Notes: generated by a model from the sequence alone, not told the origin. A stretch of 64,000 nucleotides of DNA from Acrocarpospora phusangensis (GCF_016862995.1 NZ_BOOA01000016.1:62001-126000), one strand, 5' to 3'. Shown: positions 34,405 to 42,097, counted from the stretch's first letter. Program-made: numbers and translations.

Positions 34405-35115
34405 CGCGGTGATCGACCTGGCGCGGTCGGAGGCGGCGAAGGCGGCCACGTGGCCGACGTCGGCGAGGGTGGCGGCCCGTCCGAGCAGGGTCTGGCCGAC
34501 GATGTCGGCCACGATCTCCTGGCCGCCGGGGAATCCTTCGGGGATCGTCTCGGTGATGCCGCCGGTCTGCAGGGTGATCACGCGGACGCCGTACGGGCCG
34601 AGTTCGGCGGCCAGGGCGTTGCGGAGGGACTCCAGCGCGCCGAAGGCGACCTGGAGGCCGCCCAGGTTGGGCATGGGCGGGCCGTACCCGCCGAAGACGA
34701 GGATCACGCCGGAGCCCTGTTTGGCCATGTGGCGGCCCGCGGCGCGCGCGGTCAGGAACGTGGTGCGGATCGCGGTGACCACGGGGCGTTCGAAGTCGGC
34801 CAGGGACATCTCGGTCAGCGGGGCGCCCTGCACGTCGCCGTGCGAGATCAGGTTGAAGCTGACGTCGACGCTGCCGGCCTCGGCGGCCACCAGGTCCAGA
34901 TGTTCGCCGATCGCCCGCTCGTCCAGGGCGTCCACGCGGGCCGTCTCCACCGAGCCGCCCACCGAACGGATCTCGCCGGCGACGGTCTCGACCGCGTCGA
35001 GCGATCGCCCGGTCAGGTAGACTCTGGCGCCCTCCGCCGCGAACGCCCTGGCCACCGCGCCGCCGATCGCGCCGCCGCCTCCGTAGATCACCGCGTTCTT
35101 CCCGGCCAGCAGCAT
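34366..35115 (-). CDS. short-chain dehydrogenase/reductase, catalytic residues missing
   Basis: Encodes 249 residues with a Rossmann fold and a glycine motif YGGGGAIGG (11-19) near the N-terminus, followed by RVYLTGRSLDAV and the NLISHG block. The SDR active-site Ser and Tyr-x-x-x-Lys are not found: the equivalent segment LGGLQVAFGALESLRNAL puts Leu154 and Phe158 where Tyr and Lys are expected. The fold is clear but the usual redox chemistry is doubtful; a binding or regulatory role is possible. GGAGGAGGGG precedes the ATG. Confidence 0.82.
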   Translation of the reverse strand: MLLAGKNAVIYGGGGAIGGAVARAFAAEGARVYLTGRSLDAVETVAGEIRSVGGSVETARVDALDERAIGEHLDLVAAEAGSVDVSFNLISHGDVQGAPLTEMSLADFERPVVTAIRTTFLTARAAGRHMAKQGSGVILVFGGYGPPMPNLGGLQVAFGALESLRNALAAELGPYGVRVITLQTGGITETIPEGFPGGQEIVADIVGQTLLGRAATLADVGHVAAFAASDRARSITASAINISCGAIPG

Positions 35116-35207
35116 GACCCCTCCTCCTGAGTGATCGAGTGATGTGGTGCCCCCACCCTTACCCCGCCGTGACCCGTTGATGAAAGGGCCAGGCCGATTC
35201 TGGATAC

Positions 35208-35360
35208 ATGGGGACCGATGGGCATGAGCTGCGGGATTGCCTGCGGGCGGTGAACGAGGAGCTCACCGCGCGGCTGGGGGAGGACGTGGAGCGCGGGTGG
35301 CGGCTGAAGTTGCAGACCGCGCAGGAGGTGATCGAAACTATCGGCGGAGAAAAGGCTTGA
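35208..35360 (+). CDS. 50-residue hypothetical protein upstream of the MerR gene
   Basis: A 51-codon frame begins at the ATG at 35208 (MGTDGHELRDCLRAVNEELT) and ends with the TGA at 35358-35360. It is highly charged, predicted helical, and uses G/C-ending codons like its neighbours. No Shine-Dalgarno is seen, but GATTCT lies six bases before the ATG, as in other leaderless starts here. It precedes the MerR gene by 33 bp in the same direction and may be cotranscribed. I recognise no family. Confidence 0.55.
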   Translation: MGTDGHELRDCLRAVNEELTARLGEDVERGWRLKLQTAQEVIETIGGEKA

Positions 35361-35393
35361 GTCTCCAGTAGGTGGAAGGTCGAGGCTGGGGTC

Positions 35394-36305
35394 GTGAGCG
35401 AACGTACCGAGCTGTTCACCATCGGGCAGCTCGCTCGGAGCACCGGTCTTCCGGTGCGCACCATCCGGTTCTGGTCCGACCAGGGCGTGCTGCCGGAGAC
35501 GCGGCGTTCGACCGGCGGATACCGGTTGTACGACGTGGCCGCGGTGGCCCGGCTGGAGCTGGTGCGCACCCTGCGCGAGCTGGGGCTGGACCTGGACACC
35601 GTGTGCCGGGTGGTGCGGCGGCCGGAGAGCGTGGCGGAGATCGCCGGCGCGCACGCCGACGCGCTGGACGCGGAGATCAGGGCCCTGCGGCTGAAGCGGG
35701 CGGTGCTGCGGTCGATCGCTCGGCGGGGAAGCGACGCAGAGGAGATGAGACTCATGCACCGGATGGCCCGGTTGTCCGCGCGGGAGCGGCAGAACCTGAT
35801 CGACGATTTCGTGGACCACACCTTCGCGGGCCTGGATCCGGCCGCGCCCGGGGCGGGGATCGCGGACGCGATGCGCCGCATGCCGGCCGAACTGCCGGAC
35901 GAGCCGACCGACGAGCAGGTGGACGCCTGGGTGGAACTGGCCGAACTGGTCGCCGACGAGGCGTTCCGGCGGCGGGTGCGGGAGATGGCCGAGGCCGGGG
36001 CGCGCGGCGGCGACGCCGGGCCGGCCCTGGACTCTGACGCGATCCTGCGGCACGCGGGCGCGGCGGCCGATTCGGGCGTCGATCCCGCGTCGCCGGAGGG
36101 GCAGGCCGTGGTGGATCTGGTCGTCGGTACGGAGCGCGCCGGCCGGGGGGTGCTGGCCGATCAGCTGGCGACGTTCACCGACGCGCGGGTCGAGCGGTAC
36201 TGGCTGTTGATGGGGGTGCTCAACGGCCTGCCGCCGTTCACACCGGCGGTGGCCGCGTACGAGTGGCTGATCGCGGCGCTGCGGGCCTCACCCGAACTCG
36301 GGTGA
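35394..36305 (+). CDS. MerR family transcriptional regulator
   Basis: Encodes 303 residues. The MerR winged helix is at 6-75 (LFTIGQLARSTGLPVRTIRFWSDQGVL, STGGYRLYD). The coiled-coil dimerisation helix follows at about 80-115. The ~185-residue C-terminal domain is helical with no metal-binding Cys, so it is likely a small-molecule sensor. It begins with GTG at 35394. The 3' end overlaps the convergent DsbA-like gene by 18 bp. Confidence 0.87.
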   Translation: MSERTELFTIGQLARSTGLPVRTIRFWSDQGVLPETRRSTGGYRLYDVAAVARLELVRTLRELGLDLDTVCRVVRRPESVAEIAGAHADALDAEIRALRLKRAVLRSIARRGSDAEEMRLMHRMARLSARERQNLIDDFVDHTFAGLDPAAPGAGIADAMRRMPAELPDEPTDEQVDAWVELAELVADEAFRRRVREMAEAGARGGDAGPALDSDAILRHAGAAADSGVDPASPEGQAVVDLVVGTERAGRGVLADQLATFTDARVERYWLLMGVLNGLPPFTPAVAAYEWLIAALRASPELG

Positions 36306-36908
36306 CCGCGTACGGGAGCGCTTGAGCTCGAAGAAGCCGTCCGTGCCCGCCACGAGCAGGACGCCGTCCCAGAGGCGTCCGGCGGCCTCGCCGCGCGGGA
36401 TCGGGGTGACGACCGGGCCGAAGAAGGCGATGAGCTCCCCGTCGGAGCCGGGGATGTGGATCACCGGGGTGCCGACCTCGTAGCCGACCGGCTCCATGCC
36501 GGTGTGGTGGCTGGCCCGCAGCCGCTCGTCGAAGGCGTCGCTGCCGGCGGCGTCGGCGAGATCCTCGGAGAGGCCGAGTTCGGCGAGCACGTCCCGGAAC
36601 AGGTCCGGGCCGACGGGGGTCTTGTCGTGGTGGATGCGGGTGCCGAAGGCGGTGTAGAGATCGCGCAGGATCTCGGGGCCGTACTTCTCCTCGGCGGCGA
36701 CGGCGATGCGGACGGGGCCCCAGGCCGTGGTCATGAAGTCCCGGTACCGCTCGGGGAGCTCGTCGCGGCCCTCGTTGAGCACGGACAGGCTCATGACGTG
36801 GAAGTTGATCCGCACGTCGCGGACCCGCTCGACCTCCAGCAGCCAGCGTGAGGTGATCCACGCCCACGGACAAACCGGATCAAACCACATGTCTGCGGTC
36901 GTTGTCAC
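36288..36908 (-). CDS. DsbA-family oxidoreductase, Rv2466c (mycothiol-dependent nitroreductase) type, CPWA active site
   Basis: Encodes 206 residues. The thioredoxin-fold N-terminus DMWFDPVCPWAWITSRWLLEV matches Mycobacterium tuberculosis Rv2466c, which has CPWC. Here the resolving Cys is Ala16, leaving only Cys13. The helical insertion and VGYEVGTPVIHI (cis-Pro loop) are normal. A monothiol mechanism with mycothiol is the natural inference. AGGAG precedes the GTG. It is divergent from the MocR-type gene. Confidence 0.85.
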   Translation of the reverse strand: MTTTADMWFDPVCPWAWITSRWLLEVERVRDVRINFHVMSLSVLNEGRDELPERYRDFMTTAWGPVRIAVAAEEKYGPEILRDLYTAFGTRIHHDKTPVGPDLFRDVLAELGLSEDLADAAGSDAFDERLRASHHTGMEPVGYEVGTPVIHIPGSDGELIAFFGPVVTPIPRGEAAGRLWDGVLLVAGTDGFFELKRSRTRSPEFG

Positions 36909-36963
36909 AATATTTGCTCCTATTCATGGCGAAAAGGTGTTATTGATCAACCCTAGAGGAGAC

Positions 36964-37010
36964 ATTGGCTGAGTGTAAGGTCCAATATCGGGGGATCTGA
37001 TTGGGCCAAT
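36964..37010. promoter_or_regulatory. repeated ATTGG/CCAAT motifs before the MocR-type gene
   Basis: ATTGG occurs at 36964 and 37000 and CCAAT at 36982 and 37006, forming two nested inverted repeats. The second is the compact ATTGGGCCAAT. They lie between the divergent DsbA-like and MocR genes and could be MocR binding sites; MocR proteins often use repeated half-sites. Confidence 0.4.
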
Positions 37011-37021
37011 GGAGGTGGCGG

Positions 37022-38455
37022 GTGGACATCGACGTCGAGCTCGGCGGGCGTGGGGACCTGGCGGCCGGGATCTACCGGTTCCTGCTGGACGCGATCCTGG
37101 ACGGGCGGCTGCGGCCGGGGGAGCGGCTGCCGCCCACCCGCGAGATGGCCGGACGCCTGGGGGTGTCGCGGAACACCGTCACCGGCGCGTACGACCGGCT
37201 CACCGCCGAGGGGTTCCTGGTCGGCAGGACCGGCGCGGGCACGTACGTGTGCCCGCGGCACCTCATCCACGAGCGTCCCCGGGCCGCGCCCGCCGGGCGG
37301 GGGCTCCGGCCGAGGGCGCTGTGGGAGACGCTGGCCGCCCAGGCCGTACCCATGCGGACTCCCGGAGACGTCCCCCTGTACGACTTCCGGTTCGGCAGCC
37401 CCGACCCCGAGCTGTTCCCGCTGGAGCCCTGGCGGCGGATGGTCACCCGCGAGCTGCGCCGGGCCAACGTGCGCGTGCCCGGGTACGCCGATCCCGCAGG
37501 GCATCCGGGGCTGCGGTCCGCGATCGCCCGTCATGTGGGTGTCTCCCGGGCCGTACGCGCCGGGGACGACGACGTCCTGATCACCAACGGCGCCCAGCAG
37601 GCCCTGGACCTCATCGGCCGCGTCCTCGTCGAGCCCGGCGACGTGGTCGCCGTCGAGGACCCCGGCTACCCGCCCGCCCGGGAACTCTTCAGCTCCCTCG
37701 GCGCCCGCGTCGCCGGCGTGCCCGTCGACCACGACGGCCTGGACGTCTCCGCGCTTCCCGCCGGCGCCCGCCTGGTCTACGTCACGCCCTCCCACCAGTT
37801 CCCGCTCGGCACGCCGATGTCCCTGCCCCGCCGCGCCGCCCTCCTGGCCTGGGCCGAACGCCACGACGCCGTCATCGTCGAGGACGACTACGACAGCGAC
37901 TACCGCTTCGAGTGCCGCCCGCTGGAACCCCTCCAGAGCATCGACGCCTCCGGCCGCGTCATCTACATCGGCACCTTCTCCAAGGCCCTGCTGCCCATGC
38001 TCCGCCTCGGCTACCTGATCGCCCCCGCCTCGCTGCAGCCCGCCCTGCGCACCGCCAAACAGCTCACCGACTGGCACGGCGACCAGACCTCCCAGGCCGC
38101 CCTCGCCGCCTTCATCGACGAAGGCCTGCTCTCCCGCCACCTCCGCAAAGCCACCCAGGAGTACGCGACCCGCCGCGAAACCCTCCTCGCCGCCCTCCAC
38201 ACCCACTTCGCCGGCACCCTCGACGTCATCCCCTCCTGCGCCGGCCTCCACGTGAGCGCCCGCCTCACCCCCGGCACCCCCCTCGACCTCGAAGCCGCCC
38301 TCACCCGCGCCCACACCGCCGGCCTTGCCCTCGACCCCCTCACCCGCTTCTACGCCACCCACCCCCAGCCCGGCCTCATCCTCGGCTACGGCCTGATCCA
38401 CCCCGACCGCATAGAAAAAGGCATATCCCTACTCGCGGATACTTTCCGCCAATGA
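37022..38455 (+). CDS. MocR/PdxR-type regulator (GntR winged helix fused to aminotransferase fold)
   Basis: Encodes 477 residues. The GntR winged helix is at 5-72 (RLPPTREMAGRLGVSRNTVTGAYDRL region). The fold-type-I aminotransferase domain has ITNGAQQALDLIGRVL, VEDPGYPP, VIVEDDYDSDYRFE and the PLP lysine in YIGTFSKALLP (Lys321). MocR regulators respond to PLP or amino-acid adducts. GTG 37022 is preferred over TTG 37001 because GGAGG (37011-37015) is correctly spaced. The coding strand changes from G-rich to strongly C-rich after about 37,570. Confidence 0.9.
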   Translation: MDIDVELGGRGDLAAGIYRFLLDAILDGRLRPGERLPPTREMAGRLGVSRNTVTGAYDRLTAEGFLVGRTGAGTYVCPRHLIHERPRAAPAGRGLRPRALWETLAAQAVPMRTPGDVPLYDFRFGSPDPELFPLEPWRRMVTRELRRANVRVPGYADPAGHPGLRSAIARHVGVSRAVRAGDDDVLITNGAQQALDLIGRVLVEPGDVVAVEDPGYPPARELFSSLGARVAGVPVDHDGLDVSALPAGARLVYVTPSHQFPLGTPMSLPRRAALLAWAERHDAVIVEDDYDSDYRFECRPLEPLQSIDASGRVIYIGTFSKALLPMLRLGYLIAPASLQPALRTAKQLTDWHGDQTSQAALAAFIDEGLLSRHLRKATQEYATRRETLLAALHTHFAGTLDVIPSCAGLHVSARLTPGTPLDLEAALTRAHTAGLALDPLTRFYATHPQPGLILGYGLIHPDRIEKGISLLADTFRQ

Positions 38456-38558
38456 GAATCTCCGGGAAGTCCCAATGAAGTTCGCCGCCCTGCTGGCTAA
38501 TTCTCCACCGCACTCCAGGGCTGTAGAGCGCCTATGCACTTTGATTGATCAAAACTAA

Positions 38559-38588
38559 CTGAAATCAATCGCATGGCTTCGGTAATCT
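38559..38588 (+). promoter_or_regulatory. leaderless promoter of the Rpn-tail gene
   Basis: CTGAAA (38559-38564), an 18-bp spacer and TAATCT (38583-38588) end seven bases before the ATG at 38596. An inverted repeat GATTGAT (38543-38549)/ATCAATC (38564-38570) overlaps the -35 region. Confidence 0.55.
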
Positions 38589-38595
38589 CCGCGAC

Positions 38596-38853
38596 ATGGC
38601 TGCGAATTCGTTCCTCTATCAGCACCCTTACGCGCAGAAGCTCCTGGCGGAGGGCCGGGCAGAGGGGAAGGCGGAGGGCAAAACGGAGGGGAAGGCGGCG
38701 ACGCTGTTGCTGATGCTGGACGGGAGGTGTATCGCGCTGTCCGATGATGATCGCGCGCGTATCGAGTCCTGTACCGATGAAGCCACGCTCGATTCCTGGA
38801 TCAAACGAGCGCTTGACTTCAACGTGAGTTCCATTGAAGAGGTCATCGGGTGA
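38596..38853 (+). CDS. short protein resembling the C-terminal tail of Rpn/PD-(D/E)XK nuclease-transposase proteins
   Basis: Encodes 85 residues. FLYQHPYAQKLLAEGRAEGKAEGK with the repeating (AEGK)n helix, then LLLMLDGRCIALSDDDRARIESCTD and LDSWIKRALD, matches the C-terminal helical tail of actinobacterial Rpn-family (recombination-promoting nuclease) proteins. The nuclease domain itself is absent. It could be a remnant or a stand-alone product as described for internal Rpn C-terminal proteins. A promoter immediately upstream and a hairpin downstream favour an expressed gene. Confidence 0.6.
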   Translation: MAANSFLYQHPYAQKLLAEGRAEGKAEGKTEGKAATLLLMLDGRCIALSDDDRARIESCTDEATLDSWIKRALDFNVSSIEEVIG

Positions 38854-38857
38854 CCGG

Positions 38858-38878
38858 ACACGCCGCTCTGGGGCGTGT
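38858..38878 (+). terminator. hairpin after the Rpn-tail gene
   Basis: ACACGCC/GGCGTGT forms a 7-bp stem with a 7-base loop starting 5 bp after the stop. There is no U-tract. Confidence 0.5.
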
Positions 38879-39029
38879 ATCGAAAGCGCCTGTCACAGCC
38901 ACCCGTTGCTCTGGGGCAGGGATAAACCGCTACTTCGGCGATGGATGTGGCGAGTACGGTGTGGCTGTGGGCCGGTGATCGCGTGCGGCGGCGGCTCACG
39001 GAGACAGACGTGCGGACGCGAAGGAGCGG

Positions 39030-39395
39030 ATGGTGCCAGGCGCTGTACTGCGAGGGGTGACTCTGGACTGTGCCGACCCGCGGACGCTGGCCGGCTTCTA
39101 CGGTGCGCTGACCGGGATGCGCGAACTCTTCGGTACGGACGAGTTCGTCGCTCTGACGGACGACTCCGGCTGTGATCTGGGGTTCCAGCGGGTTGACGGA
39201 TACCGGGCTCCGCAGTGGCCGGGTCAGGACGTGCCACAACAGTTCCACCTGGATTTCCGCGCTGACGACCTCGATGCGATGGAAGAGCTGGCCCTGGAAC
39301 TCGGCGCGGCCAAACCGGACCATCAGCCCGGCGACGGACGCTGGCGGGTACTCCTGGATCCCGCTGGCCACCCCTTCTGCCTGACGTCTTTCTGA
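39030..39395 (+). CDS. single-domain VOC family protein
   Basis: Encodes 121 residues. LRGVTLDCADPRTLAGFYGALTGM begins the fold, QQFHLDFRADDLDAMEELALELGA is the second motif and VLLDPAGHPFCLTSF ends it. The His of the second motif and Glu ligands may bind metal. The substrate is unknown. AAGGAG at 39021-39026 is close to ATG 39030; GTG 39033 is an alternative with better spacing. Confidence 0.87.
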   Translation: MVPGAVLRGVTLDCADPRTLAGFYGALTGMRELFGTDEFVALTDDSGCDLGFQRVDGYRAPQWPGQDVPQQFHLDFRADDLDAMEELALELGAAKPDHQPGDGRWRVLLDPAGHPFCLTSF

Positions 39396-39478
39396 CATCA
39401 CCGGCGTGACAGGTATCCCCCGTCAGCCGCCGTAGCGCTCAGGTCCGGTGTGGGGTCAGACAGGCGGTCGTGCGCTGG

Positions 39479-40084
39479 TCAGCTGTTCAGGGACTTTTGG
39501 TTGCGGCGTTGGGATCGGCGTTCCCAGCTGTTGGGGTGGCGGATGACCACGCCGGCGGCGCCGCCGGTGCCGGTGAGGCGGATCAGGGGGGTTCGGGGGA
39601 GGCGGTCGGAGGTGGTCTTGTCGCGGAAGCCGCCGAGGCCGGGGTCCATGTCGGCGGTCGCGGCCACCCAGCCGTCGGGGATGACGATGGTGACGCCGCC
39701 CATCTGGCCGTGGACCTCGATGGCGACCTCGGGCAGGCGGCACTCGGTCTGGGTGAAGTCGAGTTTGGCGCTGCCCATGCCGCCGTACACGGTGATCTGG
39801 GCGGGGACCTGCCAGCGGCCGGAGCGGGTCGCGCCGTTCATGCCGCCCTTGATGACGAGAGGGCCGCGGTTCACGGGAGCCTCGGGGGGCAGGTCGGCGG
39901 TGAGGGGGGCCAGGTCGGCGTAGGTCTTGGCGTTCAGGGCCAGGTCCAGGCGCACGTCCAGCTCGCTGAGGTCGATCCGGCCTTCGGCCGCCGCCGTGCT
40001 CAGCCGCTCCACCACGGCTTCGCGCTCCTCGTGCGAGACGCGTAACTGATCACGGGAGACAGGTTCCGGAAGCCCAGCGGTCAT
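39479..40084 (-). CDS. DUF1707 domain protein with LiaF-like C-terminal region
   Basis: Encodes 201 residues. DUF1707 at 10-62 (LRVSHEEREAVVERLSTAAAEGRIDLSELDVRL region) is followed by a beta-strand-rich C-terminal domain (ITVYGGMGSAKLDF, EVHGQMGGVTIVIPDGW) resembling the LiaF/DUF2154-type adhesin-like repeats. No membrane helix is present. Related proteins are linked to envelope stress. The ATG at 40084 has TACCAT (40091-40096 on the minus strand) six bases upstream; the longer in-frame start is rejected for that reason. Confidence 0.85.
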   Translation of the reverse strand: MTAGLPEPVSRDQLRVSHEEREAVVERLSTAAAEGRIDLSELDVRLDLALNAKTYADLAPLTADLPPEAPVNRGPLVIKGGMNGATRSGRWQVPAQITVYGGMGSAKLDFTQTECRLPEVAIEVHGQMGGVTIVIPDGWVAATADMDPGLGGFRDKTTSDRLPRTPLIRLTGTGGAAGVVIRHPNSWERRSQRRNQKSLNS

Positions 40085-40193
40085 ATCCCGATGGTACGGA
40101 GTTTCGGTCACCCGTGCGTCCACGCAATACGGCAGATCTCGCGACAGCCCCGCCATTCCCGGCGACGTGGAGGATGATCAGTAGAATGCCAGG

Positions 40194-41153
40194 GTGATTC
40201 CTGAGCGTGTCATCGACGGGACGGTCGCGAACCTCGGTGATCTGCCGTCGCAGCTGGACCGGCTCAAGAAGGCGTGGCTGGTGTCGTTCGCCTCGCCGCA
40301 CACCCGCGCCGCGTACGGCACCGATCTCGACCAGTGGTTCACCTTCTGCGCCGTACACGAGCTCAATCCGCTCCAGGTCGCCCGGGTGCACGGGGACGCC
40401 TTCGCCCGATGGCTGGACGCGGGCCCGGCCCCGACCGCTCCGCGCACGCTCGCCAGGAAACTCTCCGCGATCTCCAGCTGGTATGGCTACGCCACCGAGG
40501 AAGGCGTCATCCCCGCCAACCCGTTCGCCAAGGTCCGCCGCCCCAAGGTGGAACGCTTCCAGTCGGAGACGGCGGGGCTCACCGAGGAGGAGGCCCGCGC
40601 CATGGTCGCCGCCGCCGACGCGGCCCCCGGCCCGACCGGCCCGCGCACGGCCGCGTTCATCCGGCTCATGATCGAGCTGGGGCCGCGCGTCTCCGAGGCG
40701 CTGGCCGCCACCATCGGCGATCTCGGCCACCAGCGCGGCCACCGCACCCTGCGCATCGTCGGCAAGGGCCAGAAGATCCGGGTACGCAACCTGCCGCCCG
40801 CCACCGCGGCCGCCGTCGACGCCTATCTGGAGTCCCGCGCCGCCGCCGCAGGAATCCCCGTCGCCCAGCTCACCGGGCCGCTCTTCGCGACCGCCTCCGG
40901 GCGCCCCCTCGACCGTACCGACGCCTACCGCCTGGTGATCCGGGTCGCCAAGGCCGCCGGTCTCGAGGCCAAGATCACGCCGCACTCGCTCCGCCACACC
41001 TTCGCGACCGTGGCCAGCGACCGCGGCGCCTCGGTCAAGCAACTCCAGCAGGCCCTCGGCCACGCCAGCTCCGCCACCACCGACATCTACATCCACACCC
41101 GCGACCAGCTCGAACGCGACCCCTCCCAGATCGTCGCCGCCGTCATCGGCTGA
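40194..41153 (+). CDS. tyrosine recombinase/integrase (XerC/D-like)
   Basis: Encodes 319 residues. The N-terminal SAM-like core-binding domain spans 18-108. The catalytic domain has the complete set: Arg165 (LGPRVSEAL), Lys191 (GKGQKIR), His264-x-x-Arg267 (HSLRHTF), His290 (LGHAS) and nucleophile Tyr299. The length is XerC-like. It lacks the rRNA/tRNA target and excisionase context of phage integrases, but the flanks are unusually regulator-rich. GTG 40194 follows TAGAAT (40182-40187) by six bases, suggesting a leaderless mRNA. Confidence 0.92.
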   Translation: MIPERVIDGTVANLGDLPSQLDRLKKAWLVSFASPHTRAAYGTDLDQWFTFCAVHELNPLQVARVHGDAFARWLDAGPAPTAPRTLARKLSAISSWYGYATEEGVIPANPFAKVRRPKVERFQSETAGLTEEEARAMVAAADAAPGPTGPRTAAFIRLMIELGPRVSEALAATIGDLGHQRGHRTLRIVGKGQKIRVRNLPPATAAAVDAYLESRAAAAGIPVAQLTGPLFATASGRPLDRTDAYRLVIRVAKAAGLEAKITPHSLRHTFATVASDRGASVKQLQQALGHASSATTDIYIHTRDQLERDPSQIVAAVIG

Positions 41154-41524
41154 CCCCCGACCAGGGTGTCGGTCATCGCCGCATCCTTCGCCCGATGATC
41201 AAAGAAAGAGGTCCACATCAGGGCGAATCCCGTGCCGGAGTGGACCTGTGCGGCGGCCCCGGAGGACGGTTGCATTACCGGTGGGAGAACACTGGGCGCG
41301 GTGCTCCGGGGACGGTCTGGGGTGCCGCGCCAACCTCAGCCGGATGCGGTGAACGCCGCTGCCGCTCGTCCTTGGCGGCGTGCGGCGTGCTGCGGCGAGT
41401 CCCGGCGAATCCGTAGCCGGTGATACGGCGACCGGGTACGGGTCGTATCCGGTGCCCGAGACGACTGACGCCTGCCTCGCAAGCGTATTGCCATCCGGCT
41501 GAACGTTTGTTTAGCATGCTGAAC
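41154..41524. other. 371-bp intergenic region downstream of the tyrosine recombinase
   Basis: I see no convincing coding region. There is an inverted repeat AGGTCCAC (41209-41216)/GTGGACCT (41240-41247) with a 23-bp spacer, and a hairpin built on GATACG (41422-41427)/CGTATC (41444-41449). Their position beside an integrase makes a recombination site possible, but no direct repeat flanking an element was found. The TetR promoter occupies the right end. Confidence 0.4.
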
Positions 41525-41533
41525 ATGTGTTCA
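41488..41533 (+). promoter_or_regulatory. leaderless promoter with overlapping operator palindromes
   Basis: TTGCCA (41488-41493), an 18-bp spacer and TAGCAT (41512-41517) end seven bases before the ATG at 41525. The 18-bp palindrome TGTTTAGCATGCTGAACA (41508-41525, one mismatched pair) covers the -10 and start. A second, TGAACA-TG-TGTTCA (41520-41533), shares its TGAACA arm. This is a strong candidate TetR autoregulatory site. Confidence 0.7.
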
Positions 41534-42097
41534 ATGCATGCGGATCTCACCGCGCGCGCCGTTATCCGCGACCGCGCTCTGGAGCTGTTCGCCGCGCGCG
41601 GCCCGGACGGGGTGAGCGTGCGTGCCGTCGCCGCCGCAGCCGGGGTCTCGCCCGCGCTCGTCATCCATCACTTCGGCTCCAAGGACGGGCTGCGCGCGGC
41701 GGTGGACGACCACGTCGCGGCGGCCTTCGACGGCCTGCTCGGCGAGGCGCCCGACGCCGCCTCCCTCGCCGAGACGATGCTCCGGGAACTGCCCGCCGGA
41801 TCGCCCGCCTACCTGCGGCGGCTGCTGCTGTCCGGCGACCCGGCCGGCACGGCGATCTTCCGCCGCTGGTACGAGGTGACCCGGTCCGCGACCCAGGCGA
41901 TGATCGCCGCGGGGACGATGACCGAAGGCCGGGACCCCGTCGTGCGCGCGGCCTTCCTGATGGTCAACGACCTGGTCCTGCTGCTGGTGCGCGACCAGCT
42001 CGCGGAGGTGCTCGGCGTTGATCCGCTCGGCGCCGAGGGCATGGCCCGCTGGGCCGGGGAGGCTCTGACGGTCTACCGGGAGGGGATCTTCCGATGA
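41525..42097 (+). CDS. TetR/AcrR family regulator
   Basis: Encodes 190 residues. The helix-turn-helix at 8-55 includes RDRALELFAARGPDGVSVRAV and VSPALVIHHFGSKDGLRAAV. The C-terminal part is TetR_C-like. The ATG at 41525 is chosen because a well-formed leaderless promoter ends seven bases upstream; the longer in-frame ORF to 41420 would run through the promoter. The stop overlaps the monooxygenase start (ATGA), so it probably represses its own operon. Confidence 0.88.
   Translation: MCSMHADLTARAVIRDRALELFAARGPDGVSVRAVAAAAGVSPALVIHHFGSKDGLRAAVDDHVAAAFDGLLGEAPDAASLAETMLRELPAGSPAYLRRLLLSGDPAGTAIFRRWYEVTRSATQAMIAAGTMTEGRDPVVRAAFLMVNDLVLLLVRDQLAEVLGVDPLGAEGMARWAGEALTVYREGIFR

Noticed and set aside
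38596-38853. A complete Rpn-family transposase/nuclease gene
   Set aside because: Only the C-terminal helical tail is present; no PD-(D/E)XK core residues are found upstream.
41154-41524. An integrated mobile element bounded by att sites around the tyrosine recombinase
   Set aside because: No flanking direct repeat, tRNA target, excisionase or phage/plasmid genes were found; the recombinase looks XerC-like.
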